Made by a program: the position numbers and the translations under genes
Shown here: positions 17,097-26,787 of the stretch, piece by piece
Position numbering within the stretch: position 1 is the first letter of the stretch
Layout: every line of letters starts with the position of its first letter
Notes under the pieces: generated by a model
Database searches by the model: none
What the model saw: only the letters and a program-made list of their open reading frames with translations
Told to the model about the DNA's origin: nothing
Source: an uncultured Rhodospirillaceae bacterium
Lineage (GTDB): Bacteria > Pseudomonadota > Alphaproteobacteria > CAAGCB01 > CAG-977
NCBI GenBank assembly: GCA_900550445.1
Contig: URSF01000005.1
Span: forward strand, 1 to 64,000
DNA length: 64,000 bases
Reading direction: 5' to 3'

Positions 17097-18630
17097 ATAT
17101 GTTTCGGCTTTATTTCTTGTTTTGTGCTGTCTGCCGTGCGCGCCGGCCTTCGCCCGGCCTGAAGTGACGGTTATTCCGGTGAATACGCGGGTTGATTTTG
17201 AAACGTCCGAATCCGTGACGGACTGCGGCCCGCAGGCGGCGGGGTGCACTGTTCCCGTATCCTGTGTTCCCAGTATCAGGATAGACTGCGAAGCCGGGCA
17301 TATCGTTCTGGATTTCAGCAAATTTGAATTTCTGGTTCAGATTATCAATCAGTACAAAAAAGGAACGCCGGAATTTGATCATATCTTAAAGCATGAATTA
17401 ACGCATATCGCTTTGCGCAAAGGCGTTACGGAAAAATTTTATCAGCCGATTGCTTCGGCAGTTTTGCTGCGTTTTGAAAAATCACTGGCGGAAAAAAAAC
17501 ACTGTTTTCAGGTACAGTCAGATGTATACGATGTTTTTTACGATTATGTTTCCCGCATGATAGAAGAAGCGGATAAGCAGGACAATCTGATCGACGGTGA
17601 AGAAAATTATGCCTATCAATGGAAGCAGGTTGCGCAAAACAGGTTGAAAAATCATGCGGCGCCAAAACGATCCGCTCCGAAGGAAAAAGCGGCGGCCAAA
17701 GCTAAAGTCAGCCTGACAATGCTGGAAACAAAACGCAATTATAATATAACCGCGCCTGAAAATATTGCCGTTGACAGGTCGGGCAGGCCGTCCGCGGACG
17801 GGCAGGGAATTTTAAAAAATCTGGTGACGGGGGCTTCGCTGGAAGTTGACCGGGCGGCGGCGTTCGTTGATTGTCAGACCGGTAGGATCCGTTTGGAGCT
17901 GGGATATTCCGCAACGATTACTTTTAACGAAAAGCGCGGGACGTTTTTGTATGATTATTTGATGGACAGTTTATCCCGCCGGATTGCCGTGTTGGAGCGG
18001 CACGGTAAAAATGCGGCACCAAAAATCAAAGAAGACGCGGCTAAAGTATATGAGCGTCTGGCTGCCCGCAATGTTGCTTGTGAGGATATCCGTGCCCGGC
18101 TGAATAAAAGAATGATTGCTTACCGCCAAAAAGTATCCGAAGAAATAAGCCGACAGAACAGTGCTTTGGGCGACGCCGTTCCGTTATGGCGGCAATATTT
18201 TGAAAAAGACGCTAAAGCTTATGCCGATGCGCGACGTTTTTCTGTCCGGCCGCAAAAGGAAAAGTCCGATGTTTCTCAGAGGATTTCTTTAAATGAAAAT
18301 GCGCTGTCCGTTCTGAAAAATCCGCCGGAAAGAAAGCGTCCTCAAACCGCGGAATCTGAAAAAATAAAACAGCCTTCCGTACCTCAAAACAAAATCGAAA
18401 CGGCGGAAAATCATTCTGTCCCTACGGATAAAAAAATCGTTATGGGCGCGCAGGACAGGTATTATATTTCGATGATCAGATTTTTCTTTATCCGGGTAGC
18501 AGAAGAATTCAAGTTAAAGGAAAAATTTGATAACCTTTTGAAAAATATAAAAAATAGATATAATCAGCTGTTTTCCGAAAACAACGGTTCAATGCCCGCG
18601 GACACAAAAGCGGACGAAAATTCAAAATGA
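17089..18630 (+). CDS. Exported HExxH protein, paralogue D, two domains plus helical tail
   Basis: 513 residues with a signal peptide ending near residue 22 (AFA before RPE). Domain 1 carries 'TDCGPQAAGCTVPV' and 'YKKGTPEFDHILKHELTH', then 'EADKQDNLIDGEENY'. Here Cys of the KGSC motif is replaced by Pro. After a Lys/Ala-rich linker, domain 2 repeats the pattern with 'KRGTFLYDYLMDSLSR' in place of the zinc motif and 'RQNSALGDAV' later, so it is probably non-catalytic. The last 120 residues are Lys/Pro-rich and then amphipathic. Last gene of the operon; dgt follows after about 60 bases with its own -10 element. Confidence 0.6.
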   Translation: MNKYVSALFLVLCCLPCAPAFARPEVTVIPVNTRVDFETSESVTDCGPQAAGCTVPVSCVPSIRIDCEAGHIVLDFSKFEFLVQIINQYKKGTPEFDHILKHELTHIALRKGVTEKFYQPIASAVLLRFEKSLAEKKHCFQVQSDVYDVFYDYVSRMIEEADKQDNLIDGEENYAYQWKQVAQNRLKNHAAPKRSAPKEKAAAKAKVSLTMLETKRNYNITAPENIAVDRSGRPSADGQGILKNLVTGASLEVDRAAAFVDCQTGRIRLELGYSATITFNEKRGTFLYDYLMDSLSRRIAVLERHGKNAAPKIKEDAAKVYERLAARNVACEDIRARLNKRMIAYRQKVSEEISRQNSALGDAVPLWRQYFEKDAKAYADARRFSVRPQKEKSDVSQRISLNENALSVLKNPPERKRPQTAESEKIKQPSVPQNKIETAENHSVPTDKKIVMGAQDRYYISMIRFFFIRVAEEFKLKEKFDNLLKNIKNRYNQLFSENNGSMPADTKADENSK

Positions 18631-18652
18631 AATAGCTTTTTGATTTGGTTTT

Positions 18653-18660
18653 GTTATAAT
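18653..18660 (+). promoter_or_regulatory. Extended -10 element upstream of dgt
   Basis: TGTTATAAT-like sequence (TG, one base, TATAAT) ending at 18660, about 30 bases before the dgt ATG. No good -35 is visible. The same TGTTATAAT occurs at 43484-43492. Confidence 0.45.
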
Positions 18661-18690
18661 GCCTTGCAAATTTTTTATGTGCAGGTGTTT

Positions 18691-19869
18691 ATGGTGTTAG
18701 CCCCTTACGCAACGCTGGCCGAAAAAACGCGCGGCAGGCTTTATCCCGAAAAAGAAGCCCCCTACCGGACGTGTTTTCAACGCGACAGGGACAGAATTAT
18801 TCATTCAGAGGCTTTCCGCCGTCTGGAATCAAAAACGCAGGTGTTCGTCTATCATGAAGGAACCAGCTTGCGCACCCGTTTGACTCATTCGCTGGAAGTA
18901 TCGCAGATTACCCGTTCTCTGTGCCGTATGCTGGGATTAAACCGGGATCTGGGGGAAGCGCTGGCTTTGGCGCATGATCTGGGGCATACGCCGTTCGGGC
19001 ATGCCGGCGAAATGGCTTTGAACGAATGTATGCAGGATTACGGTGGTTTTGATCACAACGCTCATTCTTTAAAAATTGTGACAAAGCTGGAACAGAAGTA
19101 TCCGCGTTTTGACGGGATTAACTTGTCATGGGAAACGTTGGAAGGGCTGGTAAAGCATAACGGGCCTTTGGTCGGGGCGGGGAAAAAGCCTCTGCCGTTG
19201 GAAATCGCGGAATATAATGCCGTGCAGGATCTGGAACTGGACGGTTTTCCGGGGGCCGAAGCGCAGATCGCTTCTTTGGCCGATGATATCGCTTATTCCA
19301 ACCACGATACGGACGACGGGTTGAAAACGGGGCTGATTTCAGTGGAAGAAATGTCGCAGGTCGACTTTTTCAAACGGCATTATGATCAGGTGAAAAAAGA
19401 ATATCCGACAGTGGAACATTCCAGAATTGTTGCCGAAACGGTGCGCCGCATGATTAACGACATGATTTTGGACGTTGCCGACACGTCGCGCAGGAATTTG
19501 CAGGAATTGCAGCCGCAGAGCGTTGAAGATATCCGTTCCTGCGGACGCGGCGTCATTGATTTTTCGGAAAATATGAAAGCGCAAATGCAAAGTCTGAAGG
19601 GTTTTTTGTTTCCGAACATGTACCGCCATTATAAAATCAACCGCATGACCAGCAAGGGGAAAAGAATTATCAAAGATTTGTTTTCTTTGCTGTTTGCCGA
19701 AAACAACATTTTACCGCCGCAGTGGCAGTCAAAAGCCCGCCTCTGCCCGCAGAACGCGGACGGGCAGAAACAAAAAGCCCGCCTGATCGCGGACTTTGTC
19801 GCCGGGCTGACGGACGCTTCCGCCATTGAACTGCATACGCGGCTTTTTGATCCGCAGGTGAGACTTTAA
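18691..19869 (+). CDS. dgt: dGTP triphosphohydrolase-like protein
   Basis: 392 residues from the ATG before [15 protein letters not shown], preceded by AGG six bases upstream; an upstream in-frame TTG adds only hydrophobic codons overlapping the -10. HD-domain residues are clear: '[22 protein letters not shown]', '[13 protein letters not shown]', '[16 protein letters not shown]', then '[17 protein letters not shown]' and '[17 protein letters not shown]'. The family removes triphosphate from dNTPs and helps set nucleotide pools. In alphaproteobacteria it commonly precedes argS, as here with a 1-base gap. Confidence 0.93.
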   Translation: MVLAPYATLAEKTRGRLYPEKEAPYRTCFQRDRDRIIHSEAFRRLESKTQVFVYHEGTSLRTRLTHSLEVSQITRSLCRMLGLNRDLGEALALAHDLGHTPFGHAGEMALNECMQDYGGFDHNAHSLKIVTKLEQKYPRFDGINLSWETLEGLVKHNGPLVGAGKKPLPLEIAEYNAVQDLELDGFPGAEAQIASLADDIAYSNHDTDDGLKTGLISVEEMSQVDFFKRHYDQVKKEYPTVEHSRIVAETVRRMINDMILDVADTSRRNLQELQPQSVEDIRSCGRGVIDFSENMKAQMQSLKGFLFPNMYRHYKINRMTSKGKRIIKDLFSLLFAENNILPPQWQSKARLCPQNADGQKQKARLIADFVAGLTDASAIELHTRLFDPQVRL

Positions 19870-19870
19870 T

Positions 19871-21622
19871 ATGAATATTTTTACACAAATCAGAAACAAT
19901 ATTATCGAAACGCTGGAAGTATTGGAAAAATCAGGAAAAATCCCGTCCGGTTTAAATACGTCGCGGCTGGTTGCCGAACCGCCCAGAGATGCGGCGCACG
20001 GCGATGCGGCGACGAACGCGGCGATGATTCTGGCCGGGCAGGCCGGTATGAAGCCGCGCGAATTTGCTGAAATTCTGGCGGCAGAATTAAAAAATTTGCC
20101 GATCGTCGATCAGGTGGAAATCGCCGGACCGGGCTTTGTCAACCTGCGTTTGTCAAAGGCGTTCTGGGAAGGTTGTTTAAAGGATATTCTTGAAAAAGGA
20201 AATTCTTTCGGCGTTTCGGATATGGGAAAAGGGCAAAAGAAGAACGTCGAATTTGTTTCCGCCAATCCGACGGGGCCCATGCATATCGGACACAGCCGCG
20301 GGGCTGTTTTCGGCGACGCGCTGGCTTCTTTGCTGGAAAAGGCGGGATATGAAGTCACTCGTGAATATTATATTAACGACGCAGGCGCGCAGGTCGACGT
20401 GCTGGCCCGGTCCGTTTATCTGCGTTACCGGGAAGCTTTGGGCGAAGATATCGGAAAAATTCCTGAAGGGCTTTATCCCGGCGAATATCTGATTCCCGTC
20501 GGCAAAGAGCTGGCCGAAAAAGACGGCGAAAAATGGCTGAATAAGCCCGAAGAAGAATGGTTGGCTTATTTCCGCGGCTTTGCCATCAATAAAATGATGG
20601 ATATGATTCGCAGTGATTTGGCGGCTTTGGGAATTACGTTTGACGTGTTTTCATCGGAACGCGCTCTGGTCGAATCAGGAAAAGTCGAAGAAGTGATCGA
20701 ATTTCTGCGCGAAAAAGGGTTGATTTATGAAGGCGTTCTGGAACCGCCGAAAGGCAAACTGCCCGACGACTGGGAACCCAGACCGCAGACTTTGTTCAAA
20801 GCGACGCTGTTCGGCGACGACGTTGACCGCGCTTTGAAAAAATCGAACGGCTTCCAAACATATTTTGCGTCCGACATGGCGTATCATCTGGATAAATACC
20901 GGCGCGGTTTTGACGATATGATTGACGTCTGGGGTGCGGATCACGCGGGATATGTCAAGCGTATGATGGCCGCGGTCAAAGCTTTGACCGACGGAAAGGC
21001 AAAGCTGGACGTTAAACTGTGCCAGATGGTGAATCTGATGTGCAACGGCGAACCGATGAAAATGTCCAAACGGGCGGGGCGGTTCGTTACTTTGCGCGAT
21101 ATGGTGGACGCTGTGGGCAAAGACGTTATGCGTTTTATTATGCTGACGCGTAAAAACGACGCGCATTTGGATTTTGATGTCGAAAAAGTCAAAGAACAAT
21201 CCAAAGACAACCCTGTTTTTTATGTTAATTACGCCTTTGCCCGCGCCTGTTCCGTTCGGCGCAGAGCCGGAGAGATGTTCCCCGAAAAGGATTTGAGCCT
21301 GCCGGCTTTGGCAAAAGCTGATTTTTCTTTGTTGACAGACGAAGCGGAAATCGCTTTAATCCGCCAGTTGGCAGAATTTCCGCGTCAGATTGAAATTGCC
21401 GCGGCTGCGCACGAACCGCATCGGATTGCTTATTATCTGAACGATACGGCCGCGGCGTTCCACGGTTTGTGGAACAAAGGACGGGACAATACGGAACTGC
21501 GTTTCCTGGAACAGGAAAAACCGGAACTGTCTTTGGCTCGTCTGGCGCTGGTTGAAGCCGCCGCAACAGTCATTCGGTCGGGGCTGGACGTTTTCGGCGT
21601 CATTCCCGCAGAGGAGATGTAA
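19871..21622 (+). CDS. argS: Arginyl-tRNA synthetase
   Basis: 583 residues, class I synthetase. N-terminal Add-1 domain, then '[25 protein letters not shown]' with HIGH at about 138-141, '[16 protein letters not shown]', a KMSK-like 'MKMSKRAG' loop, and a C-terminal DALR anticodon-binding domain ('[15 protein letters not shown]', '[25 protein letters not shown]', ending in '[15 protein letters not shown]'). It charges tRNA-Arg. Translation is probably coupled to dgt, and the SPOR gene starts 3 bases after its stop; this dgt-argS-SPOR-nagZ order is usual for the class. Confidence 0.97.
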   Translation: MNIFTQIRNNIIETLEVLEKSGKIPSGLNTSRLVAEPPRDAAHGDAATNAAMILAGQAGMKPREFAEILAAELKNLPIVDQVEIAGPGFVNLRLSKAFWEGCLKDILEKGNSFGVSDMGKGQKKNVEFVSANPTGPMHIGHSRGAVFGDALASLLEKAGYEVTREYYINDAGAQVDVLARSVYLRYREALGEDIGKIPEGLYPGEYLIPVGKELAEKDGEKWLNKPEEEWLAYFRGFAINKMMDMIRSDLAALGITFDVFSSERALVESGKVEEVIEFLREKGLIYEGVLEPPKGKLPDDWEPRPQTLFKATLFGDDVDRALKKSNGFQTYFASDMAYHLDKYRRGFDDMIDVWGADHAGYVKRMMAAVKALTDGKAKLDVKLCQMVNLMCNGEPMKMSKRAGRFVTLRDMVDAVGKDVMRFIMLTRKNDAHLDFDVEKVKEQSKDNPVFYVNYAFARACSVRRRAGEMFPEKDLSLPALAKADFSLLTDEAEIALIRQLAEFPRQIEIAAAAHEPHRIAYYLNDTAAAFHGLWNKGRDNTELRFLEQEKPELSLARLALVEAAATVIRSGLDVFGVIPAEEM

Positions 21623-21625
21623 GTC

Positions 21626-22483
21626 ATGCAAACGCAGGACACGGATACGTCGCAAGAGGATATCCTTTCTTCCTTTCGGGAAGAACGTCTGGAACAGCGT
21701 AAAAAAAAGCCGGCGATTTTAATCGGCGTATCAATCGGTATTGTCGTTGCCGTCAGTGTCGGGTGGCTGACTTTCGGCAAGTATGTTTCCGTTTATTACG
21801 GGGCTGATAACGGCGAACTGCCTGTTATCCGGGCCGATTCTTCGGCTGACGGCATGAAACCGGAAACTCCGGGCGGTATGGAAGTCCCCAATCGGGACAA
21901 GCTGGTTTATGAACGCCTGCGTCAAAGCAATGCGGAGTTGCCGGTTGAACGGCTATTGCCGGCGGCGGAAAAACCCGTTCGGCCTTCTGTCCAGCCAGAC
22001 GATGAAAAGCGGCAGGCTGACCCGATCGGTGATCTGGCGGCGGATATCATCGCTCAGGATACCATGCCCGCCGCGGCCGTGATTTACGAAGAAGACGGCA
22101 CACCTGTCGAAGTGATGTTCAGGGAAACGGAACCGGCGGCTGTTCCCGCGGAGCAGAAATCAGCAGAACGGCCGGTTGAACAGGCTGTGGCAAAACCCGC
22201 TGAAAAAACACCGGTGCCGGCCGTCGGGAAAAAAGATGAGCATTTTTACACGGTACAGCTGGTTTCCACGCGTTCGGACAGCGCGGCTGAAAGCGAATGG
22301 AAACGATTATCTAAAAAATTTAAGGAAATTATTGCCGACCAACCCCATTTTATATCAAAGACGGTCGTGGCAAGCGGTACTTTTTACCGTTTGCGTGTCG
22401 GGCGGTTTAAAAAGCATGAAGAGGCAAAGGCTTTGTGCGATCAATTGAAAGTGAAAAAACAGGAGTGTTTCGTTGTCAAATGA
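21626..22483 (+). CDS. SPOR-domain membrane protein
   Basis: 285 residues. A short cytoplasmic N-terminus (25-30 residues), one membrane helix (AILIGVSIGIVVAVSVGWLTF), a long Pro/Glu/Ala-rich periplasmic linker, and a C-terminal SPOR domain of about 75 residues ('FYTVQLVSTRSDSAAESEWKRLSKKF', 'FYRLRVGRFKKHEEAKALCDQLK'). SPOR domains bind denuded glycan strands at the division site, so a role in septal peptidoglycan is likely. It overlaps nagZ by 11 bases; their pairing with a peptidoglycan-recycling enzyme is consistent. Confidence 0.88.
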   Translation: MQTQDTDTSQEDILSSFREERLEQRKKKPAILIGVSIGIVVAVSVGWLTFGKYVSVYYGADNGELPVIRADSSADGMKPETPGGMEVPNRDKLVYERLRQSNAELPVERLLPAAEKPVRPSVQPDDEKRQADPIGDLAADIIAQDTMPAAAVIYEEDGTPVEVMFRETEPAAVPAEQKSAERPVEQAVAKPAEKTPVPAVGKKDEHFYTVQLVSTRSDSAAESEWKRLSKKFKEIIADQPHFISKTVVASGTFYRLRVGRFKKHEEAKALCDQLKVKKQECFVVK

Positions 22484-23504
22484 ATATCCATCAGCCGTAA
22501 TTTTCGGCTGTTCAGGTTTGGCTCTGACCGATGAAGAAAAAGAGTTTTTTGAACGGGTCAATCCGCTGGGATTTATTTTGTTTTCACGAAATATCGCGAC
22601 GCCGGAACAGTTAAAAACGCTGGTACAGTCGCTGCGTGAAACGGTTGACCGTGACGATGCGCCGATTTTGATTGACCAGGAAGGCGGCCGCGTATCCCGG
22701 CTGAAATCGACATACTGGCAAAAATATCCGCCTGTACAGATTTTCGGCGATATGTATGAAAAAGGGGCTCTGGCCGCTTTAAAGGCTGCGCACGGCACCT
22801 CTCGGCTGATGGGGCGCGATTTGCGCGAAATCGGTATTAATGTTGATTGCGCGCCCGTTTTGGACGTTCCCGTCGAAGGATCAAACGATAAAATTCTGGG
22901 CGACAGAACATTTGCGCGCAACCCGCATACGGTCGGGGCGCTGGGGGCCGCTATTTGTGAAGGATTGCTGGAAGAAGGCGTTCTGCCCGTTGTCAAGCAT
23001 ATGCCCGGACACGGCCGCGCCCGTGTGGACAGTCATTTTGAACTGCCGGAAGTCGACGCGGATTTGGAAACGTTGAAAAAAACGGACTTTATGCCGTTTA
23101 AATATCTGGCTTCCGCTCCGTGGGGCATGACGGCTCATGTGCTGTATACGGCGATTGACGCACACAAACCGGCGTCGCTGTCGGAAAAAATCATTCAGGA
23201 TATTATCCGCGATGAAATCGGGTTTAAAGGGTTTTTGATTTGCGATGATTTGTCCATGAAGGCTTTATCGGGAACGCTGTCGGATTTGACGACCGAAGCG
23301 TTGGCGGCCGGGTGTGACGCCGTGCTGCACTGCAACGGGGATATGGACGAAATGGATATGATCGCGTCGGCTGTTGAACCGTTGTCCGCCCGGGCGATGG
23401 AACGCTTTGTCCGCGGGCAGGAAATGCGGAAAAGAGCTGTCGAGCATGCGCCGGCTTTTGATTACGAAGCGACCAGATCCTGGCTGTTGGAAAAAACGGC
23501 CTGA
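22473..23504 (+). CDS. nagZ: Beta-N-acetylhexosaminidase (GH3)
   Basis: 343 residues, matching NagZ. TIM-barrel features: 'PILIDQEGGRVSRLK', 'GRDLREIGINVDCAPVLDVP', 'LGDRTFARNPHTV', the catalytic His/Asp loop 'VKHMPGHGRARVDSH', and the nucleophile in 'LICDDLSMKALSG'. It releases GlcNAc from anhydro-muropeptides in the cytoplasm during cell-wall recycling. The start is a TTG at 22473 seven bases after AGGAG, lying inside the end of the SPOR gene, so expression is probably coupled. No signal peptide, as expected. Confidence 0.94.
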   Translation: MSNEYPSAVIFGCSGLALTDEEKEFFERVNPLGFILFSRNIATPEQLKTLVQSLRETVDRDDAPILIDQEGGRVSRLKSTYWQKYPPVQIFGDMYEKGALAALKAAHGTSRLMGRDLREIGINVDCAPVLDVPVEGSNDKILGDRTFARNPHTVGALGAAICEGLLEEGVLPVVKHMPGHGRARVDSHFELPEVDADLETLKKTDFMPFKYLASAPWGMTAHVLYTAIDAHKPASLSEKIIQDIIRDEIGFKGFLICDDLSMKALSGTLSDLTTEALAAGCDAVLHCNGDMDEMDMIASAVEPLSARAMERFVRGQEMRKRAVEHAPAFDYEATRSWLLEKTA

Positions 23505-23509
23505 CCCGT

Positions 23510-24403
23510 ATGAGCGCGTTTGATACGGTTTTGTCCTGCCTGGAATGGGGAATCCCCGTTGTTTTGGCAATCGTACTGCATGAAATAGCTCATGGGTGTG
23601 CGGCATTTTATTTCGGCGATACGACGGCGCGGGACAGCGGGCGGCTGTCTTTAAACCCTTTGCGTCATGTTGATCCCGTCGGGACGGTGATCTTTCCGCT
23701 GGTGTTGATTTTATCCCGGACGCCGTTTGTGTTCGGGTGGGCTAAACCGGTGCCCGTAGATTTCAGACGCCTGAAAAATCCGAAAAAAGATATGGTATGG
23801 GTCGCTTTGGCCGGACCGGCGATGAATTTCTTTCTGGCCTTTGCGGCTTTTGCCGTATTGAGTGTGTGTAAAAATGTTTTTCAGGTTGTTTTGTCCGAAA
23901 GCCTTTTAAATGTTTTGTTAAATACGATTGTCTTTAATTTTTCCGTTATGGTGTTTAACCTGATTCCCGTTTTGCCGATGGACGGCGGCAGAATTATTAC
24001 GGGACTGCTGCCGTTTCCGTGGGCTGTCCGGTTCGCAAAAACAGAAAAATACGGTTTTGGCATTATTGCTTTGTTATTGATTTTTTTGCCTGTTTTGGGC
24101 AATTATATAGGGCGTGATTTTGATTTTATTTCACGTTTTCTGGCTTTTGCCGTTCAAAAAATGTTTGTTTTCTTTGCCGGATTTTTCGGCTTGACGCAAG
24201 GAGAAGAGATCATGAGCATCGGTTTTTTCCAGCTGCTGGTTATTTTGTTGATTATTTTGGTTTTGTTCGGCCGCGGCAAGCTGCCGGCTTTGGCCGAAGA
24301 TCTGGGAAAGAGTGTCAGTTCTTTTAAAAAAGGATTAAGCGAAGACAAAGCAAAAGATCCTGAAGAAAAACAAGACGACACAGATCCGTCAAAGGACGCG
24401 TAA
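23510..24403 (+). CDS. Site-2 protease (M50) fused in frame to TatA
   Basis: 297 codons read without a stop through two proteins. Residues 1 to about 234 form an M50 membrane metalloprotease of the small YwhC/Rip type: zinc motif HEIAH ('AIVLHEIAHGCAAFYFGD'), 'NPLRHVDPVGT', 'FGWAKPVPV', 'ALAGPAMNFFLAF' and 'NLIPVLPMDGGRI' with the third ligand Asp. Residues 235-297 are a complete TatA. The lack of a stop between them is unusual. An internal ribosome-binding site suggests TatA is also made alone. In related genomes scpA/scpB often sit between nagZ and tatA; here an M50 gene occupies that place. Confidence 0.85.
   Translation: MSAFDTVLSCLEWGIPVVLAIVLHEIAHGCAAFYFGDTTARDSGRLSLNPLRHVDPVGTVIFPLVLILSRTPFVFGWAKPVPVDFRRLKNPKKDMVWVALAGPAMNFFLAFAAFAVLSVCKNVFQVVLSESLLNVLLNTIVFNFSVMVFNLIPVLPMDGGRIITGLLPFPWAVRFAKTEKYGFGIIALLLIFLPVLGNYIGRDFDFISRFLAFAVQKMFVFFAGFFGLTQGEEIMSIGFFQLLVILLIILVLFGRGKLPALAEDLGKSVSSFKKGLSEDKAKDPEEKQDDTDPSKDA
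24212..24403 (+). CDS. tatA: TatA, likely also translated from an internal start
   Basis: 63 residues from the ATG at 24212. AGGAG lies 9-10 bases upstream, inside the M50 coding sequence, so free TatA is probably made as well as, or instead of, the fusion. The sequence has the TatA plan: a short periplasmic start, one membrane helix (FFQLLVILLIILVLF), the hinge 'FGRGKLPALAEDLGKSVSSFKKG' amphipathic helix, and an acidic tail. It forms the twin-arginine translocation pore with TatB and TatC, which follow directly. Confidence 0.85.
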   Translation: MSIGFFQLLVILLIILVLFGRGKLPALAEDLGKSVSSFKKGLSEDKAKDPEEKQDDTDPSKDA

Positions 24404-24406
24404 CCC

Positions 24407-24670
24407 GTGTTCGGAATCAGTTCGGCAGAATTTGCGGTTATTTTGGTCATTGCTTTGCTGGTTGTCGGCCCGAAGCAGCTGCCGGAGGTTCTGCGGACGT
24501 TCGGGCGGGTTTACCGAAAGTTAAACCACTTTGTCAGAAAAGCGTCGCAAGTCGTTGACGATATTATGTATGACGCCGATAAAATTGCCGAAAAAACGGA
24601 AAAGGCCCTGATGCGGGATCAGCACGCTCCGGCGGCAGAAAAAAAGGATAAGACGGCTGATGACAAGTGA
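24407..24670 (+). CDS. tatB: Sec-independent translocase protein TatB
   Basis: 87 residues from a GTG, three bases after tatA. 'MFGISSAEFAVILVIALLVVGPKQLPEVLRTFGRVYRKL' is the TatB/TatA-family start with the E-in-helix and G-P hinge typical of TatB. A long amphipathic helix and a Lys/Asp-rich tail follow. It forms the substrate-receptor complex with TatC. Overlaps tatC by 11 bases, indicating translational coupling. Confidence 0.9.
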   Translation: MFGISSAEFAVILVIALLVVGPKQLPEVLRTFGRVYRKLNHFVRKASQVVDDIMYDADKIAEKTEKALMRDQHAPAAEKKDKTADDK

Positions 24671-25472
24671 TCTTTTACCGCCGGATTTATCCGGTGATGA
24701 AACGGAAAATACGCAAAACGTCATGACGTGGACGGGGCATTTGTCCGAACTGCGCGCCCGTTTGTTAAAGACGCTGTTGTTTTTTACGCTGGCTTTTCTT
24801 GCGCTGTATCCTTTTGCCGGACAAATTCTTGATTTACTGATGTTTCCTTTGGCGCAGGCCATGGAAAAAACGGGCGGTTCCCAGCGCGTTATTTTTACGG
24901 GGCTGGCGGAAGGATTTATTACGCATTTGAAACTGGCGGCTTTCGGCGCCGCCGTGTTGAGTTTTCCGTTCGCGGCGTTTCAAATCTGGCGTTTTATCAT
25001 GCCCGGACTGTATCAAAATGAAAGAAATTTTATCCGTCCGGTCTTTATTGCTTCTCCGGTTTTATTTGTTTGCGGCGGGCTGTTTGTTTTTTTTGTTTTA
25101 ACGCCGATAGCGTTTAAATTTCTGCTGTCTTTTCAGCAGCTGAGCGCGCCTGAAAACGCTTTGCCGGTCGTGTTGGAAGCAAGGCTGAGCGAATACTTGT
25201 CTTTTTTGATGAGTCTGATTTTGGCTTTCGGCGTCAGTTTTCAGCTGCCGGTCGTTTTGGTTGTTCTGGGGCGCCTGGGGATTATCAGCGCCCAAAACCT
25301 GAGGGATTTCCGCCGTTATGCGATTGTTTTTATTTTCGTCGCCGCCGCCGTTTTGACGCCGCCGGATATCGTCAGCCAGTTTGCTTTGGCTTTGCCTTTG
25401 CTTGTTTTGTATGAAAGCGCCGTTTGGTATATTCAATCCCTTGAAAAGAAAACGGATCGGGACTATAAGTAA
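24660..25472 (+). CDS. tatC: Sec-independent translocase protein TatC
   Basis: 270 residues with six membrane helices. Hallmarks: '[20 protein letters not shown]' at the N-terminus, '[16 protein letters not shown]' with the conserved Glu, 'FLSFQQ', '[29 protein letters not shown]' and '[23 protein letters not shown]'. It recognises twin-arginine signal peptides, important here for exporting folded cofactor enzymes. The terminal helix ends in a short basic tail. Followed by serS after 26 bases with AGGAG. Confidence 0.96.
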   Translation: MTSDLLPPDLSGDETENTQNVMTWTGHLSELRARLLKTLLFFTLAFLALYPFAGQILDLLMFPLAQAMEKTGGSQRVIFTGLAEGFITHLKLAAFGAAVLSFPFAAFQIWRFIMPGLYQNERNFIRPVFIASPVLFVCGGLFVFFVLTPIAFKFLLSFQQLSAPENALPVVLEARLSEYLSFLMSLILAFGVSFQLPVVLVVLGRLGIISAQNLRDFRRYAIVFIFVAAAVLTPPDIVSQFALALPLLVLYESAVWYIQSLEKKTDRDYK

Positions 25473-25498
25473 TTAAATTTTTTTCTTTAGGAGTCATC

Positions 25499-26776
25499 AT
25501 GTACGACATTAAATGGATCAGGGAAAATCCCGAATTATTTGACAAAGGGCTGGAACGCCGCGGAATTCAGCCGCGTTCGGCCGAAATACTGGAATTGGAT
25601 AAAAAATACCGCGCGGCGCAAACGGATCTGCAGGAAATGCAGTCCCGCCGCAATGATTTATCCCGTCAGGTCGCCGAAGTGAAAAAATCGGGCGGCGACG
25701 CTGACGTCCTGATGCATGAAGTCGGCGCTTTGAAACGCAGCATGGCCGACGCCGAAGAAGACGTCCGGTCTTTGTGCGAACAGATTGACGCTGTTTTGGA
25801 AACGCTGCCCAACAGGCCGGCTGACGATATTCCGGACGGATTGGACGATACGACAAACCGCGAAATCCGCCGCTGGGGCGAACCGCGCCGGTTTGAATTC
25901 AAGCCGTTGGAACATGATGAAATCGGCGCAAAGCTGGGTATGATGGATTTTGATCAGGCCGCTAAGGTTTCCGGCGCCCGGTTCGTTTACCTGATGGGCG
26001 ATCTGGCGCGTCTGGAACGGGCTTTGGCGCAGTACATGCTTGATCTGCATCGCGAAAAACACGGCTATACCGAAATGGAAGTGCCGCTGATGGTGAACAG
26101 CAGCGCGGTTTACGGAACGGCTCAGCTGCCGAAGTTTGCCGAAGATTTGTATCGCACGACGGACGATTATTGGCTGATCCCGACGGCGGAAGTCAGCTTG
26201 ACAAACTTTGTTGCGGGCAAGTCTTTGGACGAAGAGGCTCTGCCGCTGCGCCTGACGGCTTTAACCCCGTGTTTTCGTTCCGAAGCCGGAGCGGCCGGAA
26301 AAGACACGCGCGGCATGATCCGTCAGCATCAGTTTTACAAAGTCGAAATGGTTTCCATTACGACGCCGGAAAAATCCTGGGAAGAACATGAACACATGAC
26401 GAATTGCGCCGAAGACGTCCTGAAAGGATTAAATCTGCCGTATCGTGTCATGTGCCTGTCCGCGGGCGATATGGGCTTTTCTTCGCGCAAAACGCACGAT
26501 CTGGAAGTTTGGATGCCAGGGCAGAATAAATACCGTGAAATTTCCAGCGTTTCAAACTGTTGGGATTTCCAGGCGCGCCGTATGGACGCCCGCTGTAAAA
26601 CGAAAACGCAGAAAGGAACCCGTTTCGTCCATACGCTGAACGGTTCCGGCGTTGCGGTCGGCCGCGCGATGATCGCCGTTATGGAAAATTATCAGCAGGC
26701 GGACGGTTCTGTCGTTATTCCCGACGCGTTGCAGAAATATATGGGCGGGCAGACGGTTATTTCCGCGAAAAAATAA
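25499..26776 (+). CDS. serS: Seryl-tRNA synthetase
   Basis: 425 residues, class II synthetase. The N-terminal antiparallel coiled coil (residues about 30-105) binds tRNA; motif 2 is '[21 protein letters not shown]' split around the loop, and motif 3 '[19 protein letters not shown]'. 'TAEVSLTNF' is the usual serine-site segment. It charges tRNA-Ser and tRNA-Sec. AGGAGTCATC precedes the ATG. The tatABC-serS-surE order is common in this class. Confidence 0.97.
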   Translation: MYDIKWIRENPELFDKGLERRGIQPRSAEILELDKKYRAAQTDLQEMQSRRNDLSRQVAEVKKSGGDADVLMHEVGALKRSMADAEEDVRSLCEQIDAVLETLPNRPADDIPDGLDDTTNREIRRWGEPRRFEFKPLEHDEIGAKLGMMDFDQAAKVSGARFVYLMGDLARLERALAQYMLDLHREKHGYTEMEVPLMVNSSAVYGTAQLPKFAEDLYRTTDDYWLIPTAEVSLTNFVAGKSLDEEALPLRLTALTPCFRSEAGAAGKDTRGMIRQHQFYKVEMVSITTPEKSWEEHEHMTNCAEDVLKGLNLPYRVMCLSAGDMGFSSRKTHDLEVWMPGQNKYREISSVSNCWDFQARRMDARCKTKTQKGTRFVHTLNGSGVAVGRAMIAVMENYQQADGSVVIPDALQKYMGGQTVISAKK

Positions 26777-26787
26777 AGGTTGAAAAA

